From: a virus
Length of the DNA stretch: 41,063 bases
Virus record (IMG/VR): IMGVR_UViG_3300042691_031303
Span: 1 to 41,063 of that record
Strand: one strand, 5' to 3'
This document shows positions 6,225 through 15,937 of this stretch, one piece after another. Under the pieces are notes generated by a model. That model was given only the letters and a program-made list of their open reading frames with translations, did no database searches and was not told the DNA's origin. Each line of letters begins with the position of its first letter. Within the stretch, counting starts at the first letter, position 1. The position numbers were made by a program, and so were the translations under genes.

Positions 6225-6529
6225 CACGCGACCGCCGGCTTCCGGAGGCTGTGGACGGCCATCGCGACCAGCGCCGCGATCACACCCTGCACCGCGGTCG
6301 GGGTCAACGACTGAAGGCAGCCCTCCGCCGCGGCCACCGTGCAGGGCGAGGGGGCGCCGGCCCACTCGGCCAGCCACGTGACACTGAACGCGATCGCGAG
6401 CGCGAGAATGCGCTTGACGGCCGGGGACTGGGCGTCCACGAAGGCCGAGGCGTGCTTCACCAGCTGGACCGCGACAAAAGTGAGCGCCCCGACGGCCAGG
6501 GGCAGGGACACCGTCAGCAGCTCAGGCAT
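6224..6529 (-). CDS. Three-helix membrane protein, holin candidate
   Basis: This 101-residue protein has three hydrophobic segments: LPLAVGALTFVAVQLV (about 9-24), RILALAIAFSVTWLAEWAG (about 40-58) and AVQGVIAALVAMAVHSL (about 79-95). There is a short positively charged end. This is the best match to a class I holin in the cassette. It overlaps the next upstream gene by eight bases. Confidence 0.65.
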   Translation of the reverse strand: MPELLTVSLPLAVGALTFVAVQLVKHASAFVDAQSPAVKRILALAIAFSVTWLAEWAGAPSPCTVAAAEGCLQSLTPTAVQGVIAALVAMAVHSLRKPAVA

Positions 6530-6728
6530 TGCGGACTCCGGGGTGGGAGGGACAGGTGTCGGCGCTGCGGGGCAGGGGCACCTCGCGCTCGCCGGTCTTC
6601 TGCAGCAGCTCCTCGTGCCAGCTGGACACCGCCTGGCGGGACTCCCGCACGGTGCGGTACAGCCCATAGGCAGCCACCGTCACGGTGCCGGCCGCCAGCG
6701 TCTCAAGGGTGGGAAGGATCACGTCCAT
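6522..6728 (-). CDS. N-anchored small membrane protein
   Basis: This 68-residue protein has one weak hydrophobic segment at residues ~5-25 (ILPTLETLAAGTVTVAAYGL), then a soluble charged tail ESRQAVSSWHEELLQKTGE. It lies in the lysis cassette between the XhlA-like protein and the three-helix holin candidate. Role in holin timing is inferred from position only. Confidence 0.5.
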   Translation of the reverse strand: MDVILPTLETLAAGTVTVAAYGLYRTVRESRQAVSSWHEELLQKTGEREVPLPRSADTCPSHPGVRNA

Positions 6729-6734
6729 ATCAGG

Positions 6735-6956
6735 TCAAGGGTTGTGGCTCTCGAGGAGGCGGATCCGGGTCTCGTGGTCCTTCGCGGTGCCGTTCAGGCC
6801 GTTCCCGCCGTCCGGCCCGAAGAGGACCGTGTCGATCTTCGACTGCCACTGCTGGACCTCCCGTTTGAAGCTGTGGAACTCCTTCCAGGCGCCGGCGAGA
6901 AGGAACCCGGCGACTGCGACCGCAATGCCGGTCAGATCGGTGCTCGCGCTCGTCAT
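6735..6956 (-). CDS. XhlA-like membrane/coiled-coil lysis accessory
   Basis: This 73-residue protein has a hydrophobic N-terminal helix (DLTGIAVAVAGFLLAGAW, about 7-24), then FHSFKREVQQWQSKIDTVLF and a C-terminal ETRIRLLESH helix. The combination of a single membrane helix with a helical soluble tail beside holin genes resembles hemolysin XhlA-type and other holin-associated phage proteins. It is the first gene of the lysis cassette after the large internal virion proteins. Confidence 0.55.
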   Translation of the reverse strand: MTSASTDLTGIAVAVAGFLLAGAWKEFHSFKREVQQWQSKIDTVLFGPDGGNGLNGTAKDHETRIRLLESHNP

Positions 6957-6959
6957 CGG

Positions 6960-8300
6960 TCAAAGGGGTGGGGTGGTGGGACTGCCGTTGTTGGGACGCG
7001 AGGCGGCTGCAGTGCCCAGCCCGGCCGCCCCGAGCACCCCGAGCGTGCCGGTCCCGCGGAGGAGCCGCTGGTAGAGCACGTCAACCGGGATGCCCTGCCG
7101 CTTGGCCGACTCCCGCAGGACGTCGCTGAAGACGTCCATGAACGGGCGGGCGTCAGCCACCCCGGTCTCGTCGGCCCCGCCGATCCACGCCGAGCTCTGG
7201 ACCTGCGCTGGCCGGATCCCGAGCTTGGCCGCGATGTCCTGCTGCTCCTTCTCCAGCGCGTCATAGGCGGCCGGAATCCGGTCCTCCGACAGCCCCCATG
7301 AGCGGGCGTTGTGGGCGTCCACGGTCACCGGCTCGTAGTTGCCGCGCAGGTTCTCCCCGAAGCTGGTCGTCTTCGGCCGCGCGAGGGCCAGCTCATCGGT
7401 GGCCGCCATTGAGCCGTACTGCTCGATGTCGCGGGCGGCCGGGATGTGGGTCTTGTGCGCGATGTGGCCCAGGCTCGGCTGCAGCAGGTTCAGGAGGGCC
7501 TGCTCTTCCGGCACCTCCATCCCGTGCCGGTTGAGCAGGGAGAAGGCCGAGGCCCGGCGAATGTTCTGCGCCACCTTGGAGCGCGGCGAGGTGGCCGCGA
7601 GGTGCTGGGTGAGCCGGAGGAACTCGCGATTGCCGGCCGCGTCCCCGAGCTCGGAGACATAGTCCCGACGCAGCGGCTCCAGGTTGTACCACTCGAGCCC
7701 GCCCTCCTCCATCCCCCGCTTGACCTTGTCCTCGAAGGCCCCGCGGTTGCTCTTGACGGCCTCGGCCACATCGGCCGCAAGGCCCCGCTTCGGGACATTG
7801 CGGGCCGTGATCGGGACCTGCGGGACATTCGGGACATTCCGCAGCTCGGCGGGATCGTAGAAGAGCTTGCGGCCGGTTGCCCCGGCGTCTGTCAGGTTGG
7901 CGAGCCCCGCGATGGCCTCCGGTGTCGCCTTTGCGGTCACCTCAGCCGCTGCCTCGCCCCCCTCGGTCATCACCTCGGCCAGCTTCTTCAGCTTGCCGAT
8001 CTTCTTGAGCTTGTTGCCGATCCCGGCCGTCGTGAGCCCGATCGCCAGCTCGGACCCAAGCCGCTTCGAGCCGCCAGCGAAGTCGCCGGTCCCCATTTCG
8101 TAGAGGCTGTGCAGGCCGGTTCCGATCCCGACCGGGCCGGGTGTGACAATGTCGGCCCCCAGCTCCGCGAGCCCCGGGGCGGCGTCCATCAGCCGGCGCA
8201 GCCGGGACTGGTTCTCCTGTGCCCGCAGCAGATCATTGATCGCCCGGGCCGAGGTGGCATCGGCCGGGGCGGTCATGCGGCGGCGAAGTTGCGGATCCAT
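6960..8300 (-). CDS. Virion-associated protein, unknown function
   Basis: This 446-residue protein starts at ATG 8300 with GGAGGA upstream. Residues ~25-110 are alanine/glycine-rich with LKKIGKLKKLAEVM, a possibly membrane-active helix. Residues ~215-330 carry AATSPRSKVAQNIRRA and LLQPSLGHIAHKTHI. The section at ~350-400 (AYDALEKEQQDIAAKLGIRP, then AQVQSSAWIGG) resembles a domain seen in several phage proteins of unknown function. The C-terminus is glycine/proline-rich. Being last of a series of large proteins after the tail genes, it is probably packaged in the head and ejected, by analogy with P22 gp16/gp20/gp7. Confidence 0.6.
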   Translation of the reverse strand: MDPQLRRRMTAPADATSARAINDLLRAQENQSRLRRLMDAAPGLAELGADIVTPGPVGIGTGLHSLYEMGTGDFAGGSKRLGSELAIGLTTAGIGNKLKKIGKLKKLAEVMTEGGEAAAEVTAKATPEAIAGLANLTDAGATGRKLFYDPAELRNVPNVPQVPITARNVPKRGLAADVAEAVKSNRGAFEDKVKRGMEEGGLEWYNLEPLRRDYVSELGDAAGNREFLRLTQHLAATSPRSKVAQNIRRASAFSLLNRHGMEVPEEQALLNLLQPSLGHIAHKTHIPAARDIEQYGSMAATDELALARPKTTSFGENLRGNYEPVTVDAHNARSWGLSEDRIPAAYDALEKEQQDIAAKLGIRPAQVQSSAWIGGADETGVADARPFMDVFSDVLRESAKRQGIPVDVLYQRLLRGTGTLGVLGAAGLGTAAASRPNNGSPTTPPL

Positions 8301-8303
8301 GCG

Positions 8304-10457
8304 TCAGCGTCCTCCGAGTCGTCGTGCGGCGGTGGTGGCGGGGACAGCGCCAAAGCGCTGGCCGATCTGCTGCGCGGCCTGCTGGTCGGCTTGCTGCTGG
8401 AGCCAGTACTGCAGCAGGGACTGCAGGCGGGGGTCCGCGTTTGCGAGCCGGCGGGTGAGTAGGTCGCCGGCGTCTCCTGCGGCAGCGGTGTTGAGGCCAC
8501 CGCCAAAGCGCTCCCAAAGCGCCCGAGCTCCAAGGTTTACGCCGGTCCGGAGGGGGGCCTGCGCCATCTGCATGGCCCCCCCGATGGCCTGCGGCACGTC
8601 TCCGCCCACCGCGTCGGCCACCCCGGCCGCGAGCGGAGTGGTCTGGGAGCCGCGCGGCACGAGGGCGTTGTTGGCCTGCTCGCGCAGCTGCCGCTCGAGC
8701 TGGAGGGTCGGGCCCAGCTTCGGGTCAGGGATCGCCGTCTGCAGCTTGTTCCTGGCGGCCTCCGAGTCGAAGAGCTGGGAGGTGAAGTCCGCCCAGCCGG
8801 CCTGCGACTCGCGGGCCGTTCGGGCCCGGTCCCGCAGCCGGGTCGCATAGCCCTCGGAGAAGGCCTGCGGGGAGCTGGCCCGGTTGGGCGAGTTGAGCAC
8901 ATTGCCCTCGCTGCCGAAAGGCGACTGATAGCCCTCGCGGAAGGCCTCACGGGCCTGTAGCCCCGGCTGGGCCATCTGGCGGGCCGTGGCGTACTCGCCC
9001 TGCGAGAGCACGTCCACCGAGCTGACCAGATCCTCGCGGACCCGCTTGAGGCCCGGCAGCCGGCTCTTCATGCGGGAGAGCTGCTCGCCCTTCACCGCGC
9101 CGGAGGCGATCGCCTCCTCGATGTCCCCGATCTGGTCGTCAAGGATCCGCTTCATGTCGTCCATCTGCCCGAGCGTGACGGCGGGGCGGCTCCCGTCAGG
9201 GATCTGCACCCCCACCCCGGCCTGCGGGTCGATCTCCACCCGCCAGGCCTGCACTGCGGGATCGTCCAGCCCAGCGTTGAGGGCGTTGGTCCGCGCCTCC
9301 TCGTAGGCCGCCCGCCCGGCGGGCCGGCCGAGCACGTCGCGCAGCTTCTTGGTCGCGGCCTTGACCGCATCGTCCCCGATCTCGCCGAGGGGCTGGTTCA
9401 CGTCCAGCACCCGGGTCCGGATCGGTTGGTAGTACGGGTCCGCGGCCTCGGTGGCCGCTCGCGCCAGCTCGCCGTAGCGGGTCTGGTAGTCGCCCAGCGG
9501 GCTCCCGACGGCCTTCTCTAGGGCGGTCTCGACCCGGTCCAGCCCGCGCTGGTTCTGCGCGAGCAGGCGGCGCGGCACCTCGTCGGTGGCCGTGCTGGGG
9601 ATGGCCTGCGTGACCTTGGTCGCGAGCTGGGTGTTCTTCCCGCCCAGGTTGAACAGCATCCGGGGGTCGCTCGCGTCCGCGAGGCTGATGGCGTCCCCGA
9701 CCAGCTCCGGTGTCAGCTGGTCCTTGCCCATCATGCGGGCCACGTAGGCGTTCGCCCGCCCCTCGGGGGTGAGCCGGGCCTGCCGGCGGGCCGCGATCGC
9801 CTCCATCCGATCGGCGAAGCTCTGGCCTCGCTCGCCCAGGTTCTCGGCCACCTTCCCCACTGCGGTCCCAACCGGGGAGTCGGCTAGTCGCCGGCCGGCG
9901 GCGTTCACGAGCTGCGCGCCCTTCTCGACGCCCTTCGCGAACACCGGCCCCAGCACGGCCCCGCCCGTGGCCCCGATCGCGCCGGCCGTGGCCCGGTCGC
10001 CCAGATCGCCCTCAGAGGCGCCGGCCGCGCCCACCCCGCCCGTGATGGCCGACTGGCCCCGGAGGCTGCTGGTGACGGCCTGTGCGGCCTGCGGGAGCAC
10101 GCGCGCGCCGACCCGCTTGAGGCCGGAGGCCACCGCCCCGCCGGTCGCAAGCCCGCCCAGCATCTCGGTCCCGAAGGAGGCGACCGGGTTCGCGGAGCGG
10201 AACTCGGCCTCCTGCTGGTTCATGTAGTCCTGCGCCCGCGGGCTCACCATCCCGACCACGTCGTCGGCCAGCCCGAAGCTGGCCCCCTTCAGGGCTGAGA
10301 GCCCGCCCCCGATCACCTCGTCAGCCACCGTGCGCTGGCTGGCCGGCTTGGGGAGCTCGTAGCCGTCCGCCATGAGGTCGGTGTCGGTGTAGCCCTTCTT
10401 CCGCAGGTACTCGTAGTCATCCGGCCGAAGCCGGCGCTTGCCGAGGTCCGGGGTCAT
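8304..10457 (-). CDS. Large internal virion/ejection-type protein
   Basis: This 717-residue protein starts at ATG 10457 and overlaps the upstream stop by four bases. The N-terminal ~40 residues hold DDYEYLRKKGYTDTDLMADG. Residues ~75-190 are glycine/alanine-rich with GGLATGGAVASGL and GGVGAAGASEGDLGDRA stretches able to enter membranes. The remainder is long alpha-helical and glutamine-rich, with a Q-run near the end (LLQYWLQQQADQQAAQQ). Length, helicity and position suggest an ejected internal protein. No enzymatic motif seen. Confidence 0.6.
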   Translation of the reverse strand: MTPDLGKRRLRPDDYEYLRKKGYTDTDLMADGYELPKPASQRTVADEVIGGGLSALKGASFGLADDVVGMVSPRAQDYMNQQEAEFRSANPVASFGTEMLGGLATGGAVASGLKRVGARVLPQAAQAVTSSLRGQSAITGGVGAAGASEGDLGDRATAGAIGATGGAVLGPVFAKGVEKGAQLVNAAGRRLADSPVGTAVGKVAENLGERGQSFADRMEAIAARRQARLTPEGRANAYVARMMGKDQLTPELVGDAISLADASDPRMLFNLGGKNTQLATKVTQAIPSTATDEVPRRLLAQNQRGLDRVETALEKAVGSPLGDYQTRYGELARAATEAADPYYQPIRTRVLDVNQPLGEIGDDAVKAATKKLRDVLGRPAGRAAYEEARTNALNAGLDDPAVQAWRVEIDPQAGVGVQIPDGSRPAVTLGQMDDMKRILDDQIGDIEEAIASGAVKGEQLSRMKSRLPGLKRVREDLVSSVDVLSQGEYATARQMAQPGLQAREAFREGYQSPFGSEGNVLNSPNRASSPQAFSEGYATRLRDRARTARESQAGWADFTSQLFDSEAARNKLQTAIPDPKLGPTLQLERQLREQANNALVPRGSQTTPLAAGVADAVGGDVPQAIGGAMQMAQAPLRTGVNLGARALWERFGGGLNTAAAGDAGDLLTRRLANADPRLQSLLQYWLQQQADQQAAQQIGQRFGAVPATTAARRLGGR

Positions 10458-11785
10458 CGGCGGTTCCTCAGCGCGTCGGTGGGGGAGGGCAGGTTGCGCT
10501 GGCTCCACGGCATCAGCGCCGCGCTGGCCGCGTCAGACGACACGCGGTCAAGGTCAGGGCTCCATGCCTTGCCAGCCTGCTTGACCATGAGCTGCGTCAC
10601 GGCCGCCCGGTTGGCCCGCTTCTGGGCCTTGGCCTCCGGCGAGTCATCTGGCCGGTCAGTAAACATCGGGGCGTAGCGGGCCCACTCTTGCGCCGAGATC
10701 GCCGCGCCAGAGTCCCGCCGCAGGACGGCGTTGATGAAGTCGCTCACCGCGTTGTTGTAAACCTGCTGCTCCGGCGTGCGGAGTCGGTTGGCCGCCCCCT
10801 CAGCCCAGGTGTCAGGCACGAGGCCGCCGCCGGCTTGCAGGAACGCCTGCGCGCGGGAGGGCTCCCCTCCCACCTTCAGGTCGGCCATCCCCTCAATGGT
10901 CTGTTGGGCCGTCAACATCCGCTGGGCATAGGCGGCCGCCTTCATCTCCGACTCGGTCGGGGCGGCCGTGTTCTTCGGCGGGGCCTTGGCCTGCGTCCCG
11001 TCGGGCATCACGACCGGGGTCAGCTGGCCCGTGCGGCTGTTGCGGTTCCACACGTTGCCCTTGTCGTCCGTGAACTCGGTCATGGTGCCGACACTGCCCG
11101 CCCCCGCGGCCGCCCCGCGGTTCCGCAGGTTCTGCATCCGCTCGTCGCGGTACTGGGCCAGCAGGTCGGTCCAGCTTTCGTCCTGCGCGTCGTTGAAGGT
11201 GACCCCCTTCGGCACCTGCCCGAGCCGGTTCAGGGTGTTGAAGGCCTTCTCCTCGTCGAGCCGCTTCTTCTGCCGCTCGAGGTCAAGCGCGCGCTGCTGC
11301 GCGCCGAGCGCCTTTGTCTCCTCGCGCCGTGCCGTTGCCTCGGCCCTTCCTTCCGGCGAGTCCTCGTAGCGCTGGAACAGCTTGCGGCTGCTGCCGTCCG
11401 ACATCGTGACGTCCAGCGACCGGCCGCGGTTCATCTGCTGCTGCGCCTCGCTCGTGATCGCATCGCCGGCGGCCGCGCCGATCAGCCCCATTGCCCCAGG
11501 CATGGAGGCCCCGCGTAAGGCCGAGAGCGACTGCCCCGTCTTGAGGTCCACGCCCCGCTGGGCTTGCGCCTCCTCATAGGGGGTCAGGTTGTTCTGGAAG
11601 GCCCACTGCGACACGCGCTGGTCGTAGTCGCGGTTGGCGCGCGTCAGCGCGTCCTGCTCCTTCTGCTCAAGCCGCTTGCGCTCCTCCTCCCGCTCCTTGC
11701 GGGCCTGCATCTGCGCGAGGATCTGCATGGCGCTCCCGCCAAAGCTCTGCAGGCCCGCGCCGAGTCCTGCCATCCAGTCGCTCAT
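10454..11785 (-). CDS. Internal virion protein, coiled-coil rich
   Basis: This 443-residue protein has an N-terminal glycine segment WMAGLGAGLQSFGGSAMQIL, followed by the charged coiled coil QARKEREEERKRLEQKEQDA (about 27-46). A second coiled coil occurs at ~160-190 (EETKALGAQQRALDLERQKK). The C-terminal region contains FINAVLRRDSGAAISAQEWA and a YAPMFTDRPDDSPEAKAQKR segment, like phage proteins that line the ejection channel. Placement with three other large helical proteins supports an internal or ejection role. Confidence 0.55.
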   Translation of the reverse strand: MSDWMAGLGAGLQSFGGSAMQILAQMQARKEREEERKRLEQKEQDALTRANRDYDQRVSQWAFQNNLTPYEEAQAQRGVDLKTGQSLSALRGASMPGAMGLIGAAAGDAITSEAQQQMNRGRSLDVTMSDGSSRKLFQRYEDSPEGRAEATARREETKALGAQQRALDLERQKKRLDEEKAFNTLNRLGQVPKGVTFNDAQDESWTDLLAQYRDERMQNLRNRGAAAGAGSVGTMTEFTDDKGNVWNRNSRTGQLTPVVMPDGTQAKAPPKNTAAPTESEMKAAAYAQRMLTAQQTIEGMADLKVGGEPSRAQAFLQAGGGLVPDTWAEGAANRLRTPEQQVYNNAVSDFINAVLRRDSGAAISAQEWARYAPMFTDRPDDSPEAKAQKRANRAAVTQLMVKQAGKAWSPDLDRVSSDAASAALMPWSQRNLPSPTDALRNRR

Positions 11786-11788
11786 CCC

Positions 11789-14752
11789 TTAGCCCCCCAG
11801 CACGATCGAGTCGAGGTAGCGCCGCCAGGCGTCGTTCTGCTGATTGCGGTTGAACTCCGCCCGCCGCATGTCGTTGTCGAAGGCTCGCTGGCCGTAGTCG
11901 CTCAAGCGGTCGGTGACCCCCATCCGCTGCGAGAAAGCATCGTTGCCCAGCAGCCGGTTCAGCTCGGCGGTGGACATCCGGTTCTGGAAGCCCTGCTGGC
12001 CCACGCGGTTCTCAAAATCGAGCCCGCGCATGTTCTGATCGAAGGCCTGCCCTGAGCGGCGCAGCCCGAGGTCGGCCGCGGAGATCTGGTTCTGGAACCC
12101 GCGCTGGTTCTGGTTGGCCTCGAACTCGGCCCGACCCATCCCCTGCCGGAAGTTCTGATCCTGCAGGCGGGCCTGCAGCTCGGCCGTGGACATCTGGTTC
12201 GCGAAGTTCTGCTGCCCGACCCGGTTCTGGAAATCGAGCCCCCGCATCCCCTGGTCGAACTTCTGGCCGGATGCGTCCAGCGCGAGGCGGTCCCGGTTGA
12301 GGCCGATGTTGGCCGCGGCGGTGCTGGCGTCGAGCCCGAGCCGGCCCCGCCCGAGGTCGCTCTGCAGGTTGAGGTTGCCGGCGCCCAACGAGTAGTCCTG
12401 CGCGGCCCGCGTGCGCCCGAGGTCGAGGTTTCCGAGCCCGAGGCTGTAGTCTTGGTTGGCCCGGGTCCGGCTGAGGTCGAGGTTGCCCATCCCGAGCGTC
12501 CGCTCGAGCGAGAGCCGGTCCCGGTTGAGGGCGTTCTCGGCCGCCGCCTGTGACGCCTGCTGCGACAGCTGCTGCTGACGCACCCCGATGTCGGCCCGCC
12601 CCAGCTCGGCCTCGGTCGCGGCCCGCTGCCGCCCGAGGTCCAAGTTGCCCCGGCCCAGCTCGGAATCGAGCTCCAGCCGCCCCCGGCCCAGTTCGCCCTG
12701 CAGGGACAGGTTGCCACGGCCGAGCTCGGCCTGCAGGGTATTGCCTTGCGACTGCAACCCCAGACCGAGCGCCCGGTCGCGGGACTGCGCGAAATCCTGC
12801 GCCCGCTGCGTGAGCAGCTGGTTCGCCAGCTCGGTTTGGGCACTGCGACGGCCGACGTTCAGGTCGGCCAGCCGGCCGCCTTGGATACTCGAGTCGGACA
12901 GCCCGCGGGCGGCCATCTCCTCGCGGAGCTTGGTCTCCTCCTGTGCGAAGCGGTCGTCGATGCCTTCGCCCATCTGGTTGTACAGGCGCTGCACCTCGGC
13001 GTTGTCGAACGCGGAGGGGTTGCGGATGGCGTCCATGATCTGCTGCTGCAGAAAGTCGTCCATCGGGTTCTTTTGCGCGGCAGGCTGCGGCGCCCCGGAG
13101 GATGACGCGAGGGCTTGGTTGTACGTCGCCTTGTCTGCGACCTGCACCTGCCCGAAGCCGGGCACGTCGATGGATTGCCCGGGGCGAATACCGGCCGGGT
13201 TGTTCTCGTCCACGCTAACAACCGGCGTTCCGCCGGGCGGCACGACGAACTGCACGTTCGACTGCAGCCCCGCGTGCCACATGGCGCCCTGCCCCGGCTG
13301 CCCCGGCTTTGCCGTCTGCATGGCCTGCGTAAACGCATCGGCAATGATCTGCCGGTTGTCGTCAGACATTGCGACCGGCTGGGTCGCAGTGTTGGCGCCA
13401 CCTGAGAACCCGCGCTGGGCAAACGACCCACCGGGAACGACGGACCCGCTGAACTGCGCGTTGGGGTTCTCCTGCTGTCGGCGCTCCACCTCTACTGAGT
13501 CGATCTGCCTCCCCGTGCTGCTGTCCAACAGATGATACTGCCCTCGCTGGTTGAGCAGCTCGATCGTGCCATACGGGCCCGGGGTCGCGGTGTACCCTTG
13601 CGCCTGAAACCGTGATACCGATTCCTGTGCCGCAGGGGTCTGTGCAAGGGGCGCCGGGGCCTGCGCTTGCGCGGCCGCGAGCGGGTTGACGCCCTGCGCG
13701 GAGACGGCTGACGGCGCGCCACCCATTGCGGGCACCATCGGGCCGCCGACGAACTCGCTGCCGCTTCTGCCGCTCGTCGGCCACTGCGTCGGAAGTGCGG
13801 CCCCGCCCCGCGTGAACTGGCTCACGTCAAAGGTTGGCGTGGTGCCGGGGGTAAACTGCGAGCCCTTGAGCAGCTGCTCGAGCTGACTGTTGACGTTCGG
13901 GTCTGGCGTGTACTGCGGCGCGTTCACGTTGAGGCCGCCCAAGTTGTTCACCCGGTCGGTCAGCGCCCGGTCGGCGGCCGGATTGTACGCGATGTCGCCA
14001 CCCGGCAGGGTCCCCGCGTTCAGCTGGCGGATCCGCTCGAGGAACTCCGGCGACGATTGGAACGCCTCCGGGGCCTGTCCTGGCGTTATCCCGTTCAGCT
14101 GCCCCGCGAGGTAGCCGCCAATGTCCCCATCGAATCCGCCAATCGGCATGTCGCCCGGGGCCGGGACGCCCACGTTGCTCTTGCCGCTCCTCGGCTGGCC
14201 GGTCGGGCCATACTGCTGGCCGGTGTTCGGATTGTACGAGCCGCCACCCAACAGCGGATGCTGCGAGACCGACGTGCCGCCGCCCGCCTGCGCGTACACC
14301 ATCGGGCCGCCAATAAACTCGGCCTGCTGGCTCCCCATCGCGGCCGCCAGTGGATCAAGGCCGGGCTGCGGGGCCTGCGAGTACGCCATCGGCCCCATGA
14401 ATCGCTCAGAGGTCGTGGCCTGCGGCTGCATCTGCTGCTGCGGCGGTTGCTGTGGCGGGGGCGGGGCGGGGCGGGCCTGCCCGGCGGCCTGCAGCTGCGC
14501 GAAGGTCTGCTGCTGCTGTGTGTTCCGGGCCTGCGTGCTGGACTGGCCGCCCGCCTCCTCGCGGGACTGCGGGTTGACCTCTGACGGCTCGGCCCGCACC
14601 TCAACCATTGGCCGGTTGAGCAAGACGCTCTGCTGCTGCGCGGCCTGCCGCCGGCGGCGCTCCTCCTCGTCGGTCGCGGTCTGGCCGGCGTAGCTGGCCG
14701 ACATGTCGCCGCCATAGCCCGAGGAGTAGCCGGAGTTGTACATCGTCGCCAT
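11789..14752 (-). CDS. 987-residue repetitive internal virion protein
   Basis: The N-terminal ~160 residues are Q/P-rich and low complexity. The middle includes several FxGGPMVxA-type short repeats (FIGGPMVYAQ, FVGGPMVPAM). From about residue 640 onwards the protein is built of 11-residue units such as LGRGNLSLQGE, LGRGRLELDSE and LGRGNLDLGRQ. A ~33-residue unit (GQKFDQGMRGLDF...RVGQQNF) returns about 66 residues later with few changes. Eleven-residue repeats form long amphipathic or right-handed coiled helices. Start ATG 14752 follows GAGGG. It is likely a structural or ejected protein that extends as a rod or lines a channel; this is inference. Confidence 0.6.
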   Translation of the reverse strand: MATMYNSGYSSGYGGDMSASYAGQTATDEEERRRRQAAQQQSVLLNRPMVEVRAEPSEVNPQSREEAGGQSSTQARNTQQQQTFAQLQAAGQARPAPPPPQQPPQQQMQPQATTSERFMGPMAYSQAPQPGLDPLAAAMGSQQAEFIGGPMVYAQAGGGTSVSQHPLLGGGSYNPNTGQQYGPTGQPRSGKSNVGVPAPGDMPIGGFDGDIGGYLAGQLNGITPGQAPEAFQSSPEFLERIRQLNAGTLPGGDIAYNPAADRALTDRVNNLGGLNVNAPQYTPDPNVNSQLEQLLKGSQFTPGTTPTFDVSQFTRGGAALPTQWPTSGRSGSEFVGGPMVPAMGGAPSAVSAQGVNPLAAAQAQAPAPLAQTPAAQESVSRFQAQGYTATPGPYGTIELLNQRGQYHLLDSSTGRQIDSVEVERRQQENPNAQFSGSVVPGGSFAQRGFSGGANTATQPVAMSDDNRQIIADAFTQAMQTAKPGQPGQGAMWHAGLQSNVQFVVPPGGTPVVSVDENNPAGIRPGQSIDVPGFGQVQVADKATYNQALASSSGAPQPAAQKNPMDDFLQQQIMDAIRNPSAFDNAEVQRLYNQMGEGIDDRFAQEETKLREEMAARGLSDSSIQGGRLADLNVGRRSAQTELANQLLTQRAQDFAQSRDRALGLGLQSQGNTLQAELGRGNLSLQGELGRGRLELDSELGRGNLDLGRQRAATEAELGRADIGVRQQQLSQQASQAAAENALNRDRLSLERTLGMGNLDLSRTRANQDYSLGLGNLDLGRTRAAQDYSLGAGNLNLQSDLGRGRLGLDASTAAANIGLNRDRLALDASGQKFDQGMRGLDFQNRVGQQNFANQMSTAELQARLQDQNFRQGMGRAEFEANQNQRGFQNQISAADLGLRRSGQAFDQNMRGLDFENRVGQQGFQNRMSTAELNRLLGNDAFSQRMGVTDRLSDYGQRAFDNDMRRAEFNRNQQNDAWRRYLDSIVLGG

Positions 14753-14764
14753 GCGGTCAGCCCT

Positions 14765-15421
<657 letters not shown>

Positions 15422-15424
15422 ACG

Positions 15425-15727
15425 CTACTCCGAACGAAAGGTGATGAGGTCCACCGTGGCGTTGGCCGGGGCGGCCGTGCCGAAGTTGACGGTGCAGCCC
15501 GTCGTGGTCTTGTTCGTCACCCACACCGTGGTGCCCCAGTTCGGCGTCGCGTTGACCCCGTAGCTGGTGTCCACCTCGGTGCGGGGGAAGGTGATCGCGA
15601 CCGTGGTCGCGGCAGCCGTGACGGCCACGGCGACCCGGTTGCCGGCTGAGGTGAAGAACCGCCGCCGGATGCGAAGCCAGATGGCATCCTGCCGGGCATC
15701 CGGCAGCGCGTCTGTGGCGTTGATCAC
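15425..15727 (-). CDS. Small beta-rich tail-associated protein
   Basis: This 100-residue protein has alternating hydrophobic beta strands: NRVAVAVTAAATTVAITFPR, YGVNATPNWGTTVWVTNKTT and VNFGTAAPANATVDLITF. The pattern resembles the small C-terminal domain often seen in phage fibre or decoration proteins (a surface with thymine/threonine-rich loops). It lies between the tail fibre and the internal proteins and overlaps the neighbouring gene by four bases (ATGA). No specific function can be stated. Confidence 0.5.
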   Translation of the reverse strand: MINATDALPDARQDAIWLRIRRRFFTSAGNRVAVAVTAAATTVAITFPRTEVDTSYGVNATPNWGTTVWVTNKTTTGCTVNFGTAAPANATVDLITFRSE

Positions 15728-15921
15728 GGCTCAGGCGGGGGCGGGGGCGGGCTGAACGTCCCCGTGTCCGGGTCGTAGAGGTAGCCGATGTCGCACCACT
15801 GATCCCCAATCGCGATCACGTAGTGCCCCGCCGGCGGGGTCCACGGCGTGCTGCCGTCCCACTCGATGATGTTGTCTACCACGTCGTCCGCGTCGCGGAT
15901 CACTGCCCAACGTGCCACCAT
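15724..15921 (-). CDS. Short tryptophan-rich tail/fibre-associated protein
   Basis: This 65-residue protein carries IIEWDGSTPWTPPAGHYVI, then DIGYLYDPDTGTF and a proline-rich end. This W-D-G...P-P-G...D-x-G-x-x-Y-D pattern is common in short proteins or C-terminal domains encoded beside phage tail fibre genes. GGAGGA lies upstream of ATG 15921. It is probably a fibre chaperone or small virion component, by context. Confidence 0.5.
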   Translation of the reverse strand: MVARWAVIRDADDVVDNIIEWDGSTPWTPPAGHYVIAIGDQWCDIGYLYDPDTGTFSPPPPPPEP

Positions 15922-15937
15922 GTGTCCCTATCCTCCC

